NCBI GenBank assembly: GCA_965229935.1
Contig: CBDDKB010000002.1
Coordinates: 248,001-312,000 of the forward strand
Length of the DNA: 64,000 nt
DNA from: SPJN01 sp965229935
GTDB lineage: Bacteria; Pseudomonadota; Alphaproteobacteria; SPJN01
Direction of reading: 5' to 3'
Positions 25,161 to 32,104 of this stretch are shown one piece after another. Numbering within the stretch: position 1 is the stretch's first letter; each line of letters starts with the position of its first letter. The notes beneath the pieces were generated by a model that made no database searches, was not told the DNA's origin, and worked only from the letters and a program-made list of their open reading frames with translations. The position numbers and the translations under genes were made by a program.

Positions 25161-26435
25161 ATGACCACGTTCTACGATCTTGTCCCCGGCGCGCCTAAAG
25201 GCCGCTTTGATAATGTTGAGCGCAACTACACCCCCGAGGATGTTGAAAAGCTGCGCGGCTCTTTCCGTATCGACTACACGCTTGCTGAGCGTGGCGCGAA
25301 CAAGCTGTGGGATCTGATCCACTCAGAAGACTATGTGCATTCACTGGGCGCCCTTTCAGGCAACCAGGCCATGCAGATGGCACGCGCTGGCCTGAAGGCC
25401 ATCTATCTGTCAGGTTGGCAGGTTGCTGCGGACAACAACACCGCCGGCACAACCTATCCTGACCAGTCACTGTACCCGGCCAACTCAGGCCCGGAACTGG
25501 CTAAGAAAATCAACAAGACCCTACAGCGTGCCGACCAGGTTGAGCATTCTGAAGGTGGCGCAAAGCGCGACTGGTTCCTGCCGATCGTTGCTGACGCCGA
25601 AGCTGGTTTCGGCGGCCCGCTGAACTGCTTTGAAATCATGAAAGCTTACATCGAAGCTGGCGCCGCTGGCGTCCACTACGAAGACCAGCTTGCTTCTGAA
25701 AAGAAATGCGGTCACTTGGGCGGTAAAGTTTTGATCCCGACCAAACAGCATGAGCGTAACCTGAACGCTGCCCGTCTTGGCGCAGACGTGATGGGCACGC
25801 CCACACTGATCATGGCCCGTACAGATGCCGAATCAGCCAAGCTGATCACGTCAGACATTGACGAGCGTGACCACGACTTCATCGACTTCGATGCAGGCCG
25901 TACCGCAGAAGGTTTCTACCGCCTGAAAGAAGGCACCGGCGTTGATCATTGTATCGCTCGCGGTAAAGAGTTCGCAAAATATGCTGACTTGCTGTGGTGG
26001 GAAACATCTGTTCCGAACCTGGACGATGCCCGTCGCTTCGCTGAAGAAGTTCGTAAAGAACATCCTGATCAGCTTCTTGCTTACAACTGCTCACCCTCAT
26101 TCAACTGGGAAGCAAACCTCGACAAAGACACGATCGCCAAGTACCAGCGTGAGCTGGGTGCCATGGGCTACAAGTACCAGTTCGTGACACTGGCCGGTTT
26201 CCACCAGTTGAACTACGGCATGTTCCAGTTGGCTTCAGGCTACCGCGATCGCGGCATGGCTGCATACTCAGATCTGCAGCAGGCCGAATTCGGTGCCGAG
26301 AAAGACGGTTACACCGCAACACGCCATCAGCGTGAAGTTGGTACCGGCTACTTCGACATGGTTGCAACCGCAGCAGCAGGTGGCGAAAGCTCAACCACTG
26401 CTTTGGGTGAATCAACCGAATCAGCCCAGTTCTAA
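25161..26435 (+). CDS. aceA: isocitrate lyase
   Basis: A 424-residue glyoxylate-cycle enzyme that splits isocitrate into glyoxylate and succinate. The catalytic KKCGHLGGK is at residues 181-189 with nucleophile Cys183. Other family segments are SGWQVAADNN, VADAEAGFGG (metal-binding Asp and Glu) and YNCSPSFNW. The start at ATG 25161 follows AAGGAG at 9 nt; the frame is open 31 codons further upstream, but these look like leader. The codon choice is strongly C-ending and differs visibly from neighbouring genes, fitting high expression. The DUF4170 gene follows after 36 nt, then a terminator. The divergent ScfR-type regulator probably controls it. Confidence 0.97.
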   Translation: MTTFYDLVPGAPKGRFDNVERNYTPEDVEKLRGSFRIDYTLAERGANKLWDLIHSEDYVHSLGALSGNQAMQMARAGLKAIYLSGWQVAADNNTAGTTYPDQSLYPANSGPELAKKINKTLQRADQVEHSEGGAKRDWFLPIVADAEAGFGGPLNCFEIMKAYIEAGAAGVHYEDQLASEKKCGHLGGKVLIPTKQHERNLNAARLGADVMGTPTLIMARTDAESAKLITSDIDERDHDFIDFDAGRTAEGFYRLKEGTGVDHCIARGKEFAKYADLLWWETSVPNLDDARRFAEEVRKEHPDQLLAYNCSPSFNWEANLDKDTIAKYQRELGAMGYKYQFVTLAGFHQLNYGMFQLASGYRDRGMAAYSDLQQAEFGAEKDGYTATRHQREVGTGYFDMVATAAAGGESSTTALGESTESAQF

Positions 26436-26471
26436 TCAGAACCGGCGTAACGGCAAGAATGGAGTAAGACC

Positions 26472-26669
26472 ATGGCTGGCAAGAAATTCTGGGTTGTTGG
26501 TGGCGAATACACCAATACGAATTTCGATACGATCAAACCTGAAACAGGTTTGGTGGCCGGGCCTTACTTCCGCCGTGACGAAGCCATGGCAGAGTGGAAG
26601 CGCCTGACAGAGGCACCCCATGCCGCCTTGGTTCGCTACACAATTGCTGAAGAGTTGATGATCGGCTAA
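26472..26669 (+). CDS. DUF4170 small protein
   Basis: A 65-residue protein beginning KFWVVGGEYTNTNFDTI and containing the GPYFRRDEAMAEWKRL stretch, which I recognise as the DUF4170 family of short alphaproteobacterial proteins of unknown function. A GGAG ribosome binding site precedes the ATG. It shares the transcript of isocitrate lyase (36-nt gap, common terminator), so co-expression with the glyoxylate cycle is likely. No function can be assigned. Confidence 0.85.
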   Translation: MAGKKFWVVGGEYTNTNFDTIKPETGLVAGPYFRRDEAMAEWKRLTEAPHAALVRYTIAEELMIG

Positions 26670-26692
26670 TTGCAGATCGCCAATAGAATGCG

Positions 26693-26727
26693 AAAAGGCC
26701 TGCACCAACTGGTGCGGGCCTTTTTTT
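26693..26727 (+). terminator. Rho-independent terminator after aceA operon
   Basis: AAAAGGCCTGCACC pairs with GGTGCGGGCCTTTT (one T-G wobble) around an AACT loop, followed by a seven-T run. It separates the aceA-DUF4170 unit from rraA. Confidence 0.92.
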
Positions 26728-26763
26728 GTTGGTATGAAGGGGCATGAAAATAAGGAGACCCCA

Positions 26764-27249
26764 ATGACTTACGCAGTTACCGATCTTTGTGATGACCACG
26801 GCGATGACGTCCGCGTGCTTGAATGTGAGATGATTATGCTTGGTGGCGCAAAGACATTTCACGGGCCGATCAAAACCCTGAAAACGTTTGAGGACAACAC
26901 AAAAGTCCGCGCATTGGTCGAAACACCGGGCGAGGGGCGGGTGCTTGTGGTTGATGGCGGTGCGTCCCGCCGCTGCGCGCTTTTCGGCGGCAATCTTGCT
27001 GTGCTGGCTGCCAATAATGGCTGGGCGGGCGTTGTCATAAATGGTTGCGCGCGCGATGCAGACGAGATTGATGCCGAACATGTTGGCGTCCGGGCGATTG
27101 GCCTGTGTCCGCGTAAGAGTGTGAAGGCCAACCTCGGCACAGAGGATGTGACGGTGCGGTTTGGCGGCCTGACCATCAATCCGGGCGATTGGCTTTATGC
27201 CGACCGTGACGGCATCATTATTTCATCAAAACCGGTGCACGAAGGGTAA
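26764..27249 (+). CDS. rraA: RraA family protein (RNase E inhibitor / aldolase fold)
   Basis: A 161-residue protein of the RraA family, full-length. Landmarks are the N-terminal TDLCDDHGDDVRVLE, the loop CEMIMLGGAKTFHGPI, and GGNLAVLAANNGWAGVVINGC with RDADEI. E. coli RraA binds RNase E and limits mRNA decay, while other members with the same fold are 4-hydroxy-4-methyl-2-oxoglutarate aldolases that use the R-D pair and a metal. The visible GG, R and D residues are compatible with either. The ATG at 26764 has AAGGAGA 7 nt upstream. The SDR gene follows after 4 nt, which favours a metabolic role. Confidence 0.87.
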   Translation: MTYAVTDLCDDHGDDVRVLECEMIMLGGAKTFHGPIKTLKTFEDNTKVRALVETPGEGRVLVVDGGASRRCALFGGNLAVLAANNGWAGVVINGCARDADEIDAEHVGVRAIGLCPRKSVKANLGTEDVTVRFGGLTINPGDWLYADRDGIIISSKPVHEG

Positions 27250-27253
27250 GTTT

Positions 27254-28111
27254 ATGTCTGGGGGACAAAAGTCAATTTTTATCACTGGGGCGGCCAGCGG
27301 CATGGGCCGCGCGGCGGCGAAACTGTTTGCCGATGCAGGCTGGTTCGTTGGCGGCTTTGACGTGAATGAGGCAGGCCTTGGCACACTGGCGGATGAGCTG
27401 GGTCATAATCAGTGCATGACAGGTGTCCTTGATGTGCGTGACATGGCTGCCTTTGAGGCGGCGGTGCAAGCCTTTGGCGAAAAAACCGGCGGCACGATGG
27501 ATGTCATGTTCAACAATGCGGGTATTGGTGAAACGGGAAAGTTTGAAGATGTGCCCTACGACCGCGCGATGAATGTTGTCGATATCAATTTGCGCGGCGT
27601 CATCAACGGGGTTTATGCCAGCCTGCCGTTACTGAAGAATACGCCTGACGCCTTGCTGTTCAACAACTCGTCCTCCTCAGCAACCTATGGCATGCCGGGA
27701 TTGGCGGTTTATTCAGCAACCAAACATGGCGTGAAAGGACTGACTGAGGCACTGTCAATTGAGTTTGCAGAATATGATGTGCGCGTTGCTGACTCCTTGC
27801 CGGGGCTGATCAACACCCCCTTGCTGTTGAATACGCCGAACCATTCCGCGGAAGGGGATGAAGCTGGCAATATGACAAAGGAATTGTTGGAAGCAAGCGC
27901 ACCCAAAAAAGGCGCCTTTCGCCTTGTTGAACCTGTTGAGGTCGCGCAGGCAGTTTGGGATGCTTATCACACTGATAAAAAACGCCTGCATTGGTATGTG
28001 CCCAAAGGTATCGGCATGATTGATCGCTTGAAAGCCTTGAAGCCCGAATGGGTTCGCAGTCTGGTTGCAAAGCAAACCGCAAACGGTCTAGTCAGCACCG
28101 ATGAAAAGTGA
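27254..28111 (+). CDS. SDR family oxidoreductase
   Basis: A 285-residue classical short-chain dehydrogenase. It has the nucleotide-binding TGAASGMGR near residues 11-19, the NNAG segment (FNNAGIGETG), the catalytic Ser region NNSSSSATYG and the YSATKHG Tyr-Lys pair. The Asp at the end of the second strand (GGFDVNEAG) suggests NAD rather than NADP. Start at ATG 27254, just after rraA, in the same operon. The substrate is unknown. Its last 24 bases overlap the 3' end of the convergent lactone-oxidase gene. Confidence 0.9.
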   Translation: MSGGQKSIFITGAASGMGRAAAKLFADAGWFVGGFDVNEAGLGTLADELGHNQCMTGVLDVRDMAAFEAAVQAFGEKTGGTMDVMFNNAGIGETGKFEDVPYDRAMNVVDINLRGVINGVYASLPLLKNTPDALLFNNSSSSATYGMPGLAVYSATKHGVKGLTEALSIEFAEYDVRVADSLPGLINTPLLLNTPNHSAEGDEAGNMTKELLEASAPKKGAFRLVEPVEVAQAVWDAYHTDKKRLHWYVPKGIGMIDRLKALKPEWVRSLVAKQTANGLVSTDEK

Positions 28112-29389
28112 TCGCATGTAAGGCGTTAAAAAGCGGCCTTCTGGGTCCAGCTTTTCTCGCAACGCGCAAAATGCATCGAACTTTGGCAGGCGGTCTGATA
28201 GGTCCGCCTGTTTTAGTGTGTGCAGCTTGCCCCAATGGGGGCGACCATCTGCTGCCTGCAGAACAGGTTCAGCCACGTCAAACAATGGCTCTGGCTTAAC
28301 CGGGCCATATTGATGGACCGAGATTGTGGCGCTGTCGCGCCCATAGGCGGGCGATAACCAAATCCCATCCCCGCAAAGCGTGCGAAATTCCAACGGCCAT
28401 AGGACGGGAATGTCTGCGGCGCGGATTGCCTTGATCGTGTCTTTCAGCGCGTCGACCCCCGCCGCAGCAGGAACCGCATATTCCATTTCGGTAAAGCGGG
28501 CATTGCGTGGGCTGGGGTAGATTAGGTGGGCGGGGCCGCGCCGTTTTTCGCTGCCACCTTCCAGATTATCCATCAAGGCGTTTTGGATCGGTTGTTTGAC
28601 CGCTGGGAAAAAGCGGATGGTGGTGGCAGCAGCTTCAAACATCACATCTTCGCCCGTTTGGGTGTCGATAGGGGGCAGGGGCTTTGCCTCAGGCCAATCG
28701 CTGTGCTTGTCCGTGGCAAGGTCCAGCGTTTTTAGGATCACGCGATCATCATAGGGAAACCAAAACAATTCAGCATGCCGATGGGTGTTGGCAATCTCGT
28801 CCCATTGTTCAAAGGCTTCGTCTGCGCGCAGAACCCGGCTTTCTTCAGCAAGGTCAAATGCCTGATCACAGCACAGCGTCATGTCGGTCATGACGCCCAG
28901 CACACCTAGATTGACCCGCACTGCATTCAACAGATCATCAGGCGTGTCCTGATCAATCGTAAGCGTGCTGCCATCTGCCAGCGTAAGCGTCATGGCTTGC
29001 ACAAATGTAGACAGGTTGCCGTGGCCGCGCCCTGTGCCGTGGGTGCCCGTGCCGATTGCCCCTGCAAGCGTTTGGTGATCAATGTCGCCCTGATTGGGAA
29101 GATTTAGACCTTTATCACGTAATAGGGGGCCAAGGCTGCGCAACTGTGTGCCGGCGTGAACTTTGGCTATGCCTGATTTGCTGTTTGCGCTGATGATGCC
29201 GGATAGAGCGCTGATATCAATGATGGTCCCATCTGTGGGGATCAGGGGCGTAAAGGAATGGCCAGACCCTGTTGGCCTGATCGGGCTTTTTAGTGCCTTG
29301 ATCTGCGCGCCAAGGTCTTGCGCATCCTGTGGCGCAAAGAGCGTTGCATCCGGTGCCTGTTGCCTGCCTGACCAGTTTTGCCAGCTCAT
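28088..29389 (-). CDS. FAD-linked oxidase, D-arabinono-1,4-lactone oxidase family
   Basis: A 433-residue flavoprotein of the vanillyl-alcohol oxidase fold. The FAD-binding loop is RPTGSGHSFTPL (residues 38-49), in which His44 is the likely covalent FAD attachment site. TGTHGTGRGHGNLSTFV follows, and the C-terminal aldonolactone-oxidase signature HWGK is seen in PHWGKLHTL. Relatives oxidise L-gulono-, L-galactono- or D-arabinono-lactones. It is the second gene of a pair, 40 bp behind the D-threonine aldolase-like gene on the same strand. An SMP-30-type lactonase is further along (35.0 kb). The exact sugar is not determinable. Confidence 0.88.
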   Translation of the reverse strand: MSWQNWSGRQQAPDATLFAPQDAQDLGAQIKALKSPIRPTGSGHSFTPLIPTDGTIIDISALSGIISANSKSGIAKVHAGTQLRSLGPLLRDKGLNLPNQGDIDHQTLAGAIGTGTHGTGRGHGNLSTFVQAMTLTLADGSTLTIDQDTPDDLLNAVRVNLGVLGVMTDMTLCCDQAFDLAEESRVLRADEAFEQWDEIANTHRHAELFWFPYDDRVILKTLDLATDKHSDWPEAKPLPPIDTQTGEDVMFEAAATTIRFFPAVKQPIQNALMDNLEGGSEKRRGPAHLIYPSPRNARFTEMEYAVPAAAGVDALKDTIKAIRAADIPVLWPLEFRTLCGDGIWLSPAYGRDSATISVHQYGPVKPEPLFDVAEPVLQAADGRPHWGKLHTLKQADLSDRLPKFDAFCALREKLDPEGRFLTPYMRSLFIGAD

Positions 29390-29390
29390 A

Positions 29391-29430
29391 CTCTTTGTCC
29401 CTGTTTGATTTTCTTTGTCCCTGTTTGATT
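29391..29430. repeat. 20-bp tandem duplication
   Basis: CTCTTTGTCCCTGTTTGATT at 29391-29410 is repeated with one change (TT for CT at the start) at 29411-29430. It fills the gap between two genes and ends on the first base of the stop of the upstream gene. It looks like a slippage duplication. Confidence 0.9.
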
Positions 29431-30545
29431 TATTGGCTTTTGCCGCGTGCTTCTATGGGCCAAATATCGACCAATTGTCCGTTCTGAACAATATGGATCT
29501 GGTCGTAAAGATTCACTGTCGGGTCGCAATGGGGAACTGTGATCGCGGCGCGAGACCCAAGCGGCAGCCCGTTTGCACCATCGGGTAATTTGATGCCGCC
29601 ATGTTCATCGCCCATGAAGAAATATTTTGATCCATCAGGGGCACCTTCATGAATGACGGGTTTAGGACCATCAGTGGCAAAGCTTTTAAAGCCGCCATCG
29701 GTGGTGACATAGCCGTCCTGATTGGCACTGATAATGGTGACGTCAACGAATAGCGCCGGATCAAATGTAGCCACTGGGTCGGCGGGGCCGTGCAGGTCCA
29801 AATATTCACGATCCATGACGCAATAGCTGCCAGCCTGAAGTTCAGTAATCATGCCAAGTGATGGTTCGATGTCAAAGGTGCCAGTGCCCCCGCCTGATAC
29901 AATGTCGATGGTCAGCCCCGCTTCGGCTGCAGCATCAAGTGCAGTGCGCATCATTGCAGCAGATTGCGCGGCAGCTTCCTTCCGGTCGTCAAAATATTCG
30001 ATATGCATGACATGACCTGCATAGGCCTGAAACCCCCGCAGTGACAGGTTGCTGGATTGGTCAACCATCAACGCCAAATCTGTTGATGCCTTGCCGACAT
30101 TGGCCCCCGTCCGACCTGTGCCGACATTCAGATCAACCATGACAGTTAGGGTGAAATCAGCTGCCGCGCAGGCCTTGTTCAGCCTTGCAACACAATCAGG
30201 GTGATCGACAACCAAACACAGATGATCAATTGTTTTTGCCAATGCGATGGCGCGGGCAAAGGCACTATCTGTGACCTGTGGGGAGGTGACCAAAATATCG
30301 GTAATGCCTTCGGCGGCCAGCGCTTCTGCTTCGCCTAATTTTGCAGTGCAAATGCCTTGTGCGCCTCGTTTCAGCTGCGCTTTGGCAATCGTGCTGCATT
30401 TGTGGGTTTTAGCGTGGGGCCGCAAGATTAGGTTATTGGAGGCACAATGGGCGGCCATGCGGTCCAGATTCGCCTCAAACCGATCAAGGTTAAGGATAAG
30501 CGCAGGCGTGCTGATGTCTTCGCGGCGCATTTTGTCAGCTGTCAT
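29430..30545 (-). CDS. D-threonine aldolase / D-serine dehydratase-like PLP enzyme
   Basis: A 371-residue enzyme of the alanine-racemase N-terminal barrel fold with a D-serine-dehydratase-like C-terminal domain. The PLP lysine lies in RPHAKTHKC (Lys46). MVDLNVGTGRTG and VSGGGTGTFD line the cofactor pocket, and a late PHCDPTVNLYD carries the His and Asp that bind the divalent metal in D-threonine aldolases. It would cleave D-threonine or another D-3-hydroxy-amino acid to glycine and an aldehyde. It is transcribed with the lactone oxidase. Divergent from the pilus operon by 180 bp. Confidence 0.87.
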   Translation of the reverse strand: MTADKMRREDISTPALILNLDRFEANLDRMAAHCASNNLILRPHAKTHKCSTIAKAQLKRGAQGICTAKLGEAEALAAEGITDILVTSPQVTDSAFARAIALAKTIDHLCLVVDHPDCVARLNKACAAADFTLTVMVDLNVGTGRTGANVGKASTDLALMVDQSSNLSLRGFQAYAGHVMHIEYFDDRKEAAAQSAAMMRTALDAAAEAGLTIDIVSGGGTGTFDIEPSLGMITELQAGSYCVMDREYLDLHGPADPVATFDPALFVDVTIISANQDGYVTTDGGFKSFATDGPKPVIHEGAPDGSKYFFMGDEHGGIKLPDGANGLPLGSRAAITVPHCDPTVNLYDQIHIVQNGQLVDIWPIEARGKSQ

Positions 30546-30725
30546 CGGTCAATTTCCCCTTATTTTCAGTCACATAGTCGGGGTTTGTCGGCACAAGTTC
30601 AAGAAGTTTCCACAGCTAACTATTTGTTAAATCTTCCCCGCCATGATGCAGGTCATGACTGGCGAGGCGTCGCTGGTCGGTGGACACAAGCCCGGTTCGG
30701 GCATTTTGGGAGTGGAGTAGGAACT

Positions 30726-31241
30726 ATGTCGAAGTTCTTTTCGAAAAAATTGGCAACAGCGACCGCCGCATTTGCGCTCGGGGCAGTTGGCCTGACAAGT
30801 TCCGGCGTACAAGCAGGCTCAGGAAATGATTCATTTTCTGTAACGGCGAACGTCGTGGACACATGTACAATTTCAGCAGCAGATATGGACTTTGGTGATT
30901 ATGACCCATTGTCCGTCGTGCCGACCGTTGGGACATCTGACCTGACAGTCTCTTGCACACTTTTGGCCCCCTATACGATTGAGCTTGATGCCGGCATCGG
31001 TGATGGCGCAACGACGACTTCACGTCAGATGGAAAATGCCGGCGGCGACCAGCTGGAATATTCCATCTTTAAAGACGTGACGCACTTGCTGCTGTGGGGG
31101 CTGGCAATTGACACGCTCGAAGTGAGCGGAATTGGGACCGGACTGCCAGTCCCCACCACCATGTTTGGACAAATCGTTGCGAACCAACAGGTCGCATCAG
31201 GTGCCTATTCAGACACCGTTACCGCAACGATTAATTTCTGA
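30726..31241 (+). CDS. Spore coat U domain pilin (major subunit of chaperone-usher pilus)
   Basis: A 171-residue exported protein. The signal peptide runs to about residue 34 (...GVQA-G). It is followed by a single spore-coat-U (SCPU) domain, recognisable by the paired cysteines (DTCTISAADMDFGDYDP and LTVSCTLL), the RQMEN segment and the C-terminal beta strand SDTVTATINF used for donor-strand exchange. SCPU proteins are the subunits of archaic (sigma-class) chaperone-usher pili such as Csu. GGAG-containing ribosome binding site. It is first in the operon and is followed by its own terminator, so it can be made in excess over chaperone and usher. Confidence 0.88.
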   Translation: MSKFFSKKLATATAAFALGAVGLTSSGVQAGSGNDSFSVTANVVDTCTISAADMDFGDYDPLSVVPTVGTSDLTVSCTLLAPYTIELDAGIGDGATTTSRQMENAGGDQLEYSIFKDVTHLLLWGLAIDTLEVSGIGTGLPVPTTMFGQIVANQQVASGAYSDTVTATINF

Positions 31242-31261
31242 TCTCACTACGGTCTGAAGCT

Positions 31262-31287
31262 GCCCCACCTGACGGGTGGGGCTTTTT
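31262..31287 (+). terminator. Rho-independent terminator between pilin and chaperone genes
   Basis: GCCCCACC and GGTGGGGC form an eight-bp stem with a five-base loop and are followed by five T. Partial read-through would explain how one promoter gives much pilin and little chaperone/usher. Confidence 0.85.
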
Positions 31288-31330
31288 CAGGCCCAGCGCA
31301 CTATGGTTAATAAGCGATAAGGAAGTGGTT

Positions 31331-32104
31331 ATGAGTATTTGGTCTCACGCTTGGTTGAAAGCAGCCGCGATAGCAGCCGTGACGATCCTCATCAGCAGCT
31401 TGGCACGTGCTGGGGCACCTGTTCAGGTTACCCCGGTCCAATATGTCATCGACAAGGGCCGCCCTATCGTTTCCATGACTATCAAAAGCAGCGGCAATGA
31501 ACGACAATTGTTTCAGGTTGATCTGCGCGAATGGCATGTGGTTGATGGTGTGGCCCAACTAAGCCCCGTGACACGCGATATGATCGTAACGCCGCCCGTA
31601 TTTGAAATTAATGGCGGCGAGGTGCAGATCGTGCGCCTTGGTCTGACAAGGCCGGTTGATACAAGTCAGCAGGAAAAAACCTGGCGCGTGATTTTGCGCG
31701 ATATCTCCCCCCAACCTGATACGGGTGGGTCGACCATGTTTGTGCGGATGAATATTTCAATGCCGGTATTTTTGCCCGCCGATTCACCCCAGCCGATGAA
31801 CATCGCAACTTCTGCTGATTGGGTCGATGGCAATAGTTTAAAGCTGGCCTGCGCAAATCTTGGAAATCGTCATGGTCATATTGTTGATGCCACATTGCTT
31901 GACGCCGATGGCGAGACAATCGTCAGCCGCAACATTTCCCATTATGTGCTGCCGGGCGAACAGAACGAAACGCTGATAACAATCCCGACCGAAGATCAGG
32001 AGCAGGCAGCAGCACTGCGCCGTGCAACCCATGTCAGCTTGACGGTTCGTAACCATGTGTCGAAAGAGGTGACAGACATTGTTGTCCCGCTTGGTCACAT
32101 ATAA
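31331..32104 (+). CDS. Pilus periplasmic chaperone (PapD-like)
   Basis: A 257-residue protein with a signal peptide (to about ISSLARA-G, residue 27) and two Ig-like domains of fimbrial chaperones. The N-terminal domain has VTPVQYVIDKGRPIVSMTIKSSG and TPPVFEINGGEVQIVRLGL, the conserved G1-strand region that donates hydrophobic residues to pilin subunits. It folds SCPU pilins in the periplasm and passes them to the usher. The start is ATG 31331 behind AAGGAAG rather than GTG 31325. The usher's start overlaps its last 26 bases. Confidence 0.9.
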   Translation: MSIWSHAWLKAAAIAAVTILISSLARAGAPVQVTPVQYVIDKGRPIVSMTIKSSGNERQLFQVDLREWHVVDGVAQLSPVTRDMIVTPPVFEINGGEVQIVRLGLTRPVDTSQQEKTWRVILRDISPQPDTGGSTMFVRMNISMPVFLPADSPQPMNIATSADWVDGNSLKLACANLGNRHGHIVDATLLDADGETIVSRNISHYVLPGEQNETLITIPTEDQEQAAALRRATHVSLTVRNHVSKEVTDIVVPLGHI

